Shown here: piece after piece, positions 5,588 through 9,855 of the stretch | Position numbering within the stretch: the first letter of the stretch is position 1 | Layout of the letters: the number at the start of each line of letters is the position of its first letter | From: JABDIY01 sp041576015 | Lineage (GTDB): Bacteria > Actinomycetota > Acidimicrobiia > Acidimicrobiales > SZUA-35 | Reading direction: 5' to 3' | DNA length: 9,855 nucleotides | NCBI GenBank assembly: GCA_041576015.1 | Contig: JBFGLT010000117.1 | Coordinates: 1 to 9,855 of the forward strand | Notes under the pieces: generated by a model | Told to the model about the DNA's origin: nothing | The model's input: the letters and a program-made list of their open reading frames with translations, nothing else | Databases searched by the model: none | Translations under genes and position numbers: made by a program

Positions 5588-7004
5588 GAAGGTCGAAGCA
5601 CTCGCTGCCGCGCTGACGCAGGTCGACGCCGAGGAAGTTTCGACGGCGGTCGCACTGCTGACCGGCATCCCCCGCCAGGGCCGTGTGGGGATCGGATGGG
5701 CGACGGTCGGCGACGCACACGACGGACCGGACCGACCGGCGACCGGCGACGCTGCCGACCGGGAGGGGTTGACGATCGGCGACGTCGATCGAGCCGTCGA
5801 CGATGTGGGTCGCGCCACCGGACCGGGCAGTGAGCGGCAGCGCAGGACGATCGTCGGGGCCCTGTTCGATCGAGCCGCCGACGACGAGGCGGAGTTCCTG
5901 ACCGCCGTCTTCCTCGGCGGGCTCCGGCAGGGAGCCCTCGGTGGGGTCATGGCATCGGCCATCGCCAAGGCGTTCGGGGTCAAGCTCGGGTCGGTGCGCA
6001 GGGCCGCCATGCTGCTCGGCGATCTGGGCCAGGCGGCCCATCTGGCGGCCACCGACGGGGAGGCGGGCCTGAGCGGCGTGCGTCTCACGGTCGGGCGGGC
6101 CGTCGAGCCGATGCTCGCCGCCACGGCGTCGACGATCAGGGAGGCTCTCGGCCACACCGGGCCGGCATCGGTTGAGTGGAAGCTGGACGGCATCCGGATC
6201 CAGGTGCACCGCGCTGGCGACACGGTACAGGTGTTCACCCGCAACCTGAACGACATCACCGACCGCACCGGTGGCGTCGTGGCGGCGGTCGCTTCGCTCG
6301 CCGCCGGCCGGTTGATCCTCGACGGTGAGATCCTCGGATCGAGGCCGTACTTCTTCGACGCGCTCCACGTCGACGGCGAGGACCTGCTCGACCGGCCGCT
6401 GGAGGAGCGGCTCGACGTCCTCGCTGTCGTCGCTCCCGACCTGCGGGTCCCGTCGATCCGGACCGACGACGTGGCCGAGGCGGAGCGCCATCTCCGATCC
6501 TCGCTCGACGCCGGTCACGAAGGAGCCCTGGTCAAAGCCCTCGACACCACCTACCAAGCGGGCCGGCGTGGCAAGGGCTGGCGCAAGGTGAAACCGGTGC
6601 ACACGCTGGACCTGGTCGTGCTGGGGGCCGAGTGGGGTCACGGCCGGCGGCGGGGTTGGCTCTCCAATCTCCACCTGGGCGCCCTCGACCCCGCCACCGG
6701 GCGTCACGTGATGGTCGGCAAGACGTTCAAGGGTCTCACCGACGACCTGCTGCGCTGGCAGACCGAGCAGATCCTGGCCCGCGAGGAACGTCGGGAGGGG
6801 ATCACCGTCTTCGCACGCCCTGAGCTGGTGGTGGAGATCGCCCTCGATGCCAGCCATGCCTCGACCCGCTATCCGGGCGGTGTCGCCCTCAGGTTCGCGC
6901 GGGTACGGCGCTACCGGGACGACAAAGCCCCCCAGGAGACGAACACCCTCGACGACGTCAGGGCGCTGATGGTGAGCCTCCCGGTGCACGAATCCCTCGA
7001 ATAG
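5532..7004 (+). CDS. ligB: ATP-dependent DNA ligase (mycobacterial LigB type), shortened between motifs III and IIIa
   Basis: Seals nicks in duplex DNA through a lysyl-AMP intermediate; a non-essential repair ligase in mycobacteria, alongside NAD-dependent LigA. From the TTG start the protein has 490 residues. An N-terminal DNA-binding domain (about 1-185, with LSG-like TGIPRQGRVGIGWAT and FLGGLRQGALGGVMA) precedes the adenylation domain: motif I EWKLDG with nucleophile K217, motif III DGE (264-266), IIIa FFDALHVDG (274-282), IV EGALVK (330-335) and V WRKVKP (350-355). The OB domain ends with motif VI-like RFARVRRYRDDK (454-465). Only about 7 residues separate DGE and FFD; I recall about 38 in Mycobacterium LigB, so about 30 are missing, in frame. 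Alternative start: ATG at 5508 (eight more residues). No Ku or polymerase/phosphoesterase domain is nearby. It overlaps the preceding gene by 56 bp and converges on the GMC gene 49 bp away. Confidence 0.92.
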   Translation: MSVLVTASRRAATTAARTEKVEALAAALTQVDAEEVSTAVALLTGIPRQGRVGIGWATVGDAHDGPDRPATGDAADREGLTIGDVDRAVDDVGRATGPGSERQRRTIVGALFDRAADDEAEFLTAVFLGGLRQGALGGVMASAIAKAFGVKLGSVRRAAMLLGDLGQAAHLAATDGEAGLSGVRLTVGRAVEPMLAATASTIREALGHTGPASVEWKLDGIRIQVHRAGDTVQVFTRNLNDITDRTGGVVAAVASLAAGRLILDGEILGSRPYFFDALHVDGEDLLDRPLEERLDVLAVVAPDLRVPSIRTDDVAEAERHLRSSLDAGHEGALVKALDTTYQAGRRGKGWRKVKPVHTLDLVVLGAEWGHGRRRGWLSNLHLGALDPATGRHVMVGKTFKGLTDDLLRWQTEQILAREERREGITVFARPELVVEIALDASHASTRYPGGVALRFARVRRYRDDKAPQETNTLDDVRALMVSLPVHESLE

Positions 7005-7053
7005 CACGGGGTTTCTGGGGTTTCGCCGATCCCTCCAGCGGCGGCCGGCGGGA

Positions 7054-8145
7054 TCATGTGGCTGCGAGGACCTCGAGCGTCGCCCGGCGGGCGTGGGCGG
7101 CGACGGTGAGCATCGGTGTGACCGCTGGGAGCCCCCGGAGCGTGGAGGCGTCGACGACCGGCACCGGAGTGGGGATCCCGGTGAGCGTGCAGCAGGCGTG
7201 GGCCACCGGCGCCGGGTCGGGTTCGATGCGTCCTTCGATGCCCGCCTGTCCCAGGACCTCGACGGCGGCGGCGACGCCTGCGGCGAGTCGCTCTCCTCCG
7301 GGGTCCTCGACCATCGCCATCACGATGAGCGCGCCAGTGTCACGGCGGCCGCCCGCATGGTCGAGCACCAGCACCTGCACCTCGGCCGCTCGCAGCATGA
7401 CCGAGCCAGCCGGCCGGTCCGGTTCGGCAATCCGGAGCTCGTCGCTCAGGTCGAACGAGACGACCATACCCCTGTGATCGAGCGGCGCCCGCGGCTCCAC
7501 CCCGACCAGCGGCGGAGAGCCCAGGGCGCCGGCGGCGACCAGCACCGTTCGGTGGCGAGCCCACTCCCGCACCTCACCGGCGGTGACTTCGCGGCCACCG
7601 ATGACGGTCAGGCGGGGATCGGGGGTCAGCCACAGATCGGCGGAGGTGACCCGCCTGCCCCCGCGGACGGCCAGGAACCCCGACTCGACCGTCCAGCCGG
7701 CCCGCTCGCGGACCGAATCGGCCAACCGCCGGGCGAGGGGTCCCGGCTCGACTCGCTCGGGGGCGAAGGCCGACCACGCCCAGTCCAGCTCCGCACCGAG
7801 GCCTGCCACCGCCGGATCCCCGGCCGCCGGTCGCTGGAGGATCATGCCGTTGACCGCCGACCCGCCGCCCACCCCGCGACCGGCCGGGTACGCTCCGGGC
7901 CACCACCAGTCGGTGACTCCGGCGGCGACGGTGAGGTCCGGGGACCGGAGGACTTCGGGCAGCGGACCGGCAGAGCCGGCTTCGAACACGGTGACCCGCA
8001 TGCCGTTCTCGACGGCGGTGGCCGCCGCTGCGCACCCCGCCACACCGGCGCCGACGACGACGATGTCGGCGAGCGCAATCTCAGGAGGCAGCAGCGCGAA
8101 GCTCCCGACGCAGGATCTTCCCGCTGGCCGACTTGGGAATGGCAT
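7054..8145 (-). CDS. compact GMC-family FAD-dependent oxidoreductase
   Basis: Flavoprotein related to glucose-methanol-choline oxidoreductases; the substrate is unknown. The FAD-binding Rossmann motif ADIVVVGAGVAGCAAA (26-41) ends in an acidic VFEAG. The GMC signature is GRGVGGGSAVNGM (89-101), a second signature is VLVAAGALGSPPLV (201-214), and the C-terminal VVDASTLRG (330-338) is typical. At 363 residues (341 from the family-like start) it is well below the usual 500 or more. The catalytic His region reads HACCTL, and the usual Asn/His near the end appears replaced (AVTPMLTVAAHA). The start is unusual. The only ATG (8145) gives a 25-residue N-terminal extension read through the end of the acyl-CoA ligase gene. 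The expected start would be ATT at 8079, one base after that gene's TGA. It is co-transcribed behind the acyl-CoA ligase. Confidence 0.8.
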   Translation of the reverse strand: MPFPSRPAGRSCVGSFALLPPEIALADIVVVGAGVAGCAAAATAVENGMRVTVFEAGSAGPLPEVLRSPDLTVAAGVTDWWWPGAYPAGRGVGGGSAVNGMILQRPAAGDPAVAGLGAELDWAWSAFAPERVEPGPLARRLADSVRERAGWTVESGFLAVRGGRRVTSADLWLTPDPRLTVIGGREVTAGEVREWARHRTVLVAAGALGSPPLVGVEPRAPLDHRGMVVSFDLSDELRIAEPDRPAGSVMLRAAEVQVLVLDHAGGRRDTGALIVMAMVEDPGGERLAAGVAAAVEVLGQAGIEGRIEPDPAPVAHACCTLTGIPTPVPVVDASTLRGLPAVTPMLTVAAHARRATLEVLAAT

Positions 8146-9631
8146 CGATGAAATCGATCATCCGGATCCGCTTGTACGAGGCGACGTGCCCGCCGACGAA
8201 GTCGATCAGTTCCTCGACGGTTGCCTCGGCGCCCGGTTGCAGGACGACGAACGCTTTCGGGAGCTCCCCGGCCTCGACGTCGGGCACGCCGATCACGGCC
8301 ACGTCGGCGACCGCCGGATGAGTCACGAGCAGTGCCTCGAGCTCGGCCGGTGGCACCTGGAATCCCTTGTACTTGATGAGCTCCTTGACCCGATCGACGA
8401 TGTACATGTGGCCGTCGTCGTCGAAGCGGGCCACGTCGCCGGTATGGAGCCAGCCGTCGGCATCGATGGTGAACGCTGTCGCCTCCGGGTTGTTGAGGTA
8501 GCCCTTCATGACCTGGGGTCCCTTGATCAGCAGCTCGCCCTCCTCGCCGACGCCCAGGTCGCTGCCCTCGGTATCGACGACACGGCACACGGTGTTCGGG
8601 GCGGTCACCCCGTTGGAGCCCGGCTTGAAGTCGTTCCCGACGGTCGCGTGGCTGATCGGACTCAGTTCGGTCATCCCGTAGCCCTGGACAACAACGCATC
8701 CGACGCGGGTAGCCGCCTCCTCGGCCAGATCGGCGCCGAGCGGGGCGGCCCCGCTGAAGATCTTGCGGAGGGAGGAAACGTCGTACCGATCGACCAGCGG
8801 GCTCTTGGCCAGTCCCAGCACGATCGGTGGAACGGCGTAGAACTGGGTGACGCCGTGCTCCTGGATGAGCGAGAGCGCCTGTTCCATGTCGAACCGGGGC
8901 ATCGTGACCACGGTGACGCCGGAGGCGAGCAGGCCATTCATCAGGACCTGCATGCCGTAGATGTGGAAGAAGGGCAGAACGGCAAGAGCGACATCGCCGT
9001 CCTCGTACTCGAGCATCGCATTGCTCTGGGCCAGATTGGCGACCAGGTTGTAATGGGTCAGCATGACCCCTTTTGGCAGTCCGGTCGTGCCGGAGGAATA
9101 CGGCAGCACCACCACGTGGTCGCGGACGTCGATCGGCACCTGTTCGATCGGATCGCCGAAGAGTTCGGCGAGCGACCGATGGCCCTCGACGTCTCCGATG
9201 GTGACGATCTCGCCGACCGGTGACCCGCTCACGGCTTCCTTGGCCGTCTCGGCGAACGGCGCAGCAGCGATCAGCATGATTGCGTGTGCGTCATCGAGTT
9301 GGAACCTGATCTCCTCGGGGCCATAGGTCGGATTGATGGTCGTCACCGTGCCGCCGGCCACCGCCACCGCATGAAAGACCAGCGTGTACTCGGGCATGTT
9401 GGGCGCCATCAGCCCGATGGTCACGCCCGGTCCTATGCCTTCGGATTGGAGTCCGCCGGCCAGGCGGTGGATGGCCGACGAGAGCTCTGCAAATGTCCAG
9501 GTGCCGCCCGAGGGACCGTCGATCATGGCCATCCGCCCCGAGCCGGCCCGATCGCCCATCACGAACTCGGTGAGCGGTACCTCGGGGATCTCGACATCGG
9601 GAAGCGGGCTGGGAAACCGGTGCTCGGACAT
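8081..9631 (-). CDS. 4-coumarate--CoA ligase-like acyl-CoA synthetase
   Basis: Adenylate-forming enzyme that activates a carboxylic acid with ATP and transfers it to CoA. The 516-residue length is typical of the 4CL/fatty-acyl-CoA ligase branch. Visible motifs: the AMP-binding P-loop PYSSGTTGLPKG (177-188), FFHIYGM (221-227), GYGMTELSP (317-325, motif A5), GELLIKGPQVMKGYLN (365-380), DGWLHTGD (392-399, A7), IVDRVKELIKYKG (411-423, A8 hinge) and PKSASGK with catalytic K505. The P-loop matches 4CL box I, but the substrate (cinnamate-type, fatty or other acid) cannot be read from sequence. The start ATG at 9631 has TAGTCT 6 nt upstream. The GMC oxidoreductase gene follows and overlaps or abuts its stop, suggesting that the two act on the same metabolite. 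It diverges from a zinc-ribbon gene across 106 bp. Confidence 0.93.
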   Translation of the reverse strand: MSEHRFPSPLPDVEIPEVPLTEFVMGDRAGSGRMAMIDGPSGGTWTFAELSSAIHRLAGGLQSEGIGPGVTIGLMAPNMPEYTLVFHAVAVAGGTVTTINPTYGPEEIRFQLDDAHAIMLIAAAPFAETAKEAVSGSPVGEIVTIGDVEGHRSLAELFGDPIEQVPIDVRDHVVVLPYSSGTTGLPKGVMLTHYNLVANLAQSNAMLEYEDGDVALAVLPFFHIYGMQVLMNGLLASGVTVVTMPRFDMEQALSLIQEHGVTQFYAVPPIVLGLAKSPLVDRYDVSSLRKIFSGAAPLGADLAEEAATRVGCVVVQGYGMTELSPISHATVGNDFKPGSNGVTAPNTVCRVVDTEGSDLGVGEEGELLIKGPQVMKGYLNNPEATAFTIDADGWLHTGDVARFDDDGHMYIVDRVKELIKYKGFQVPPAELEALLVTHPAVADVAVIGVPDVEAGELPKAFVVLQPGAEATVEELIDFVGGHVASYKRIRMIDFIDAIPKSASGKILRRELRAAAS

Positions 9632-9643
9632 GGCCCGAGACTA
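9632..9643 (-). promoter_or_regulatory. putative leaderless -10 element of the acyl-CoA ligase
   Basis: TAGTCT (9643 to 9638 on the minus strand) ends exactly 6 nt before the ATG at 9631, so transcription would start at or next to the A of the ATG. The hexamer and its flanks closely match those in front of rph. Confidence 0.5.
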
Positions 9644-9661
9644 GCGCTTGGGGTCAGGTCT

Positions 9662-9678
9662 ACGTTTGCCTCCAACGT
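9662..9678. promoter_or_regulatory. short inverted repeat ACGTT-N7-AACGT, possible operator
   Basis: The 5-bp arms ACGTT (9662-9666) and AACGT (9674-9678) flank 7 bp. The site covers the position where a -35 for the acyl-CoA ligase gene would sit, with a 17-18-bp spacer to its -10. It could bind a TetR-type or similar dimeric regulator. No regulator gene is in the window, and 5-bp arms can arise by chance. Confidence 0.3.
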
Positions 9679-9683
9679 GCCAG

Positions 9684-9724
9684 GTTCGCCGCCCGCCGCC
9701 GGGCCGCCGCCGGCGCCGGCGAAC
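9684..9724. repeat. inverted repeat GTTCGCCG...CGGCGAAC abutting the zinc-ribbon promoter
   Basis: The 8-bp perfect arms at 9684-9691 and 9717-9724 surround 25 bp of CCG-rich sequence and end directly against the putative -10 (9725-9730). It could be an operator for the divergent promoters or a hairpin. The CCG-rich centre is low complexity, but the arms extend beyond it. Confidence 0.4.
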
Positions 9725-9730
9725 TACCAT
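9725..9730 (+). promoter_or_regulatory. putative leaderless -10 element of the zinc-ribbon gene
   Basis: TACCAT matches TAnnnT and ends 7 nt before a GTG at 9738, the same arrangement as in front of other genes in the window. It supports GTG as the start codon. Confidence 0.45.
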
Positions 9731-9737
9731 TTTCGCC

Positions 9738-9855
9738 GTGGTCAGTCGAGCGTGCGACCGATGTGAGGCACCGATCGAGGCCGGAGAGATGTGCCGGGGC
9801 TGCCGGGCCTTCCTCCTCGGCGACTCACAGTTCGATCCCAGCGGCCGGCCACCCC
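9738..9855 (+). CDS. zinc-ribbon protein, N-terminal part (3' end outside window)
   Basis: Only 39 codons are visible. They encode a protein with two CxxC pairs: C6/C9 (ACDRCE) and C19/C22 (MCRGCRAF), separated by 9 residues. This spacing suits a small zinc ribbon, as found at the N-terminus of many uncharacterised or nucleic-acid-associated proteins. No function can be assigned from this much. GTG at 9738 is chosen because it puts the Cys pairs close to the N-terminus and has a -10-like TACCAT 7 nt upstream. The next in-frame ATG (9789) would remove the first Cys pair. It diverges from the acyl-CoA ligase gene. Confidence 0.6.
   Translation, partial: MVSRACDRCEAPIEAGEMCRGCRAFLLGDSQFDPSGRPP

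Noticed and set aside
5271..7007. 578-codon open frame on the minus strand
   Set aside because: It is antisense to the ligase, whose motifs are unmistakable. Its deduced residues are rich in Arg, Gly, His and Asp without any domain, as expected for the shadow of a high-GC gene.
7005..7053. Terminator between the ligase and GMC genes
   Set aside because: The 49-bp gap has a GGGGTTT direct repeat and CCGG-rich sequence but no stem followed by a T-tract on either strand.
7583..9223. 546-codon open frame on the plus strand
   Set aside because: It is antisense to the GMC and acyl-CoA ligase genes, both clearly real. The translation is low complexity with no recognisable motif.
8081..9631. Calling the acyl-CoA ligase a true 4-coumarate--CoA ligase
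   Set aside because: The P-loop matches 4CL box I, but many fatty-acyl and aryl-CoA ligases share it, and nothing in the window identifies a phenylpropanoid substrate.

Overview
The window is high-GC, tightly packed bacterial DNA. Gene content and order (rph-rdgB pair, ClpP1-type clpP, mycobacterial LigB-type ATP-dependent ligase) and the run of apparently leaderless promoters point to an actinobacterium, possibly a deep lineage such as Acidimicrobiia. The lineage is inference: no rRNA or other marker is present. I see no tRNA, rRNA, CRISPR array, insertion sequence or phage gene.

Left part (1-3380), housekeeping genes. A 5'-truncated-at-window-edge RNA m5U methyltransferase gene (minus) and rpe (plus) diverge from an 18-bp gap that appears to hold one symmetric -10 element used in both directions. 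rpe converges on clpP with 7 bp between the stop codons, and both gene ends are built from the same 14-bp repeat. clpP is the last gene of the minus-strand run rph-rdgB-clpP. rph and rdgB share one base (TGATG). clpP follows 20 bp later and seems to have its own -10 element.

Middle (3381-7004). A gap of about 355 bp separates rph from the plus-strand genes. It contains a clear minus-strand intrinsic terminator that no annotated gene needs, which implies a short, unannotated minus-strand transcript. Then comes a plus-strand run: a DUF389 membrane protein, an unrecognised protein with two C-terminal membrane segments, and an ATP-dependent DNA ligase. The genes are 1 bp apart and then overlap. 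The ligase lacks about 30 residues between motifs III and IIIa.

Right part (7054-9855). A minus-strand pair encodes a 4-coumarate/acyl-CoA ligase-like enzyme followed by an unusually short GMC-type flavoprotein whose start is odd. Divergent from it, at the window edge, starts a small protein with a CxxC...CxxC zinc ribbon, cut by the window end.

A theme across the window: seven genes have a -10-like hexamer ending 6-8 nt before the start codon, as in leaderless transcription, whereas two downstream genes have Shine-Dalgarno sequences. I did not find a convincing new defence or metabolic system. The best candidates for something undescribed are the terminator-bounded transcript near 3455-3620 and the DUF389/membrane protein/ligase cluster.
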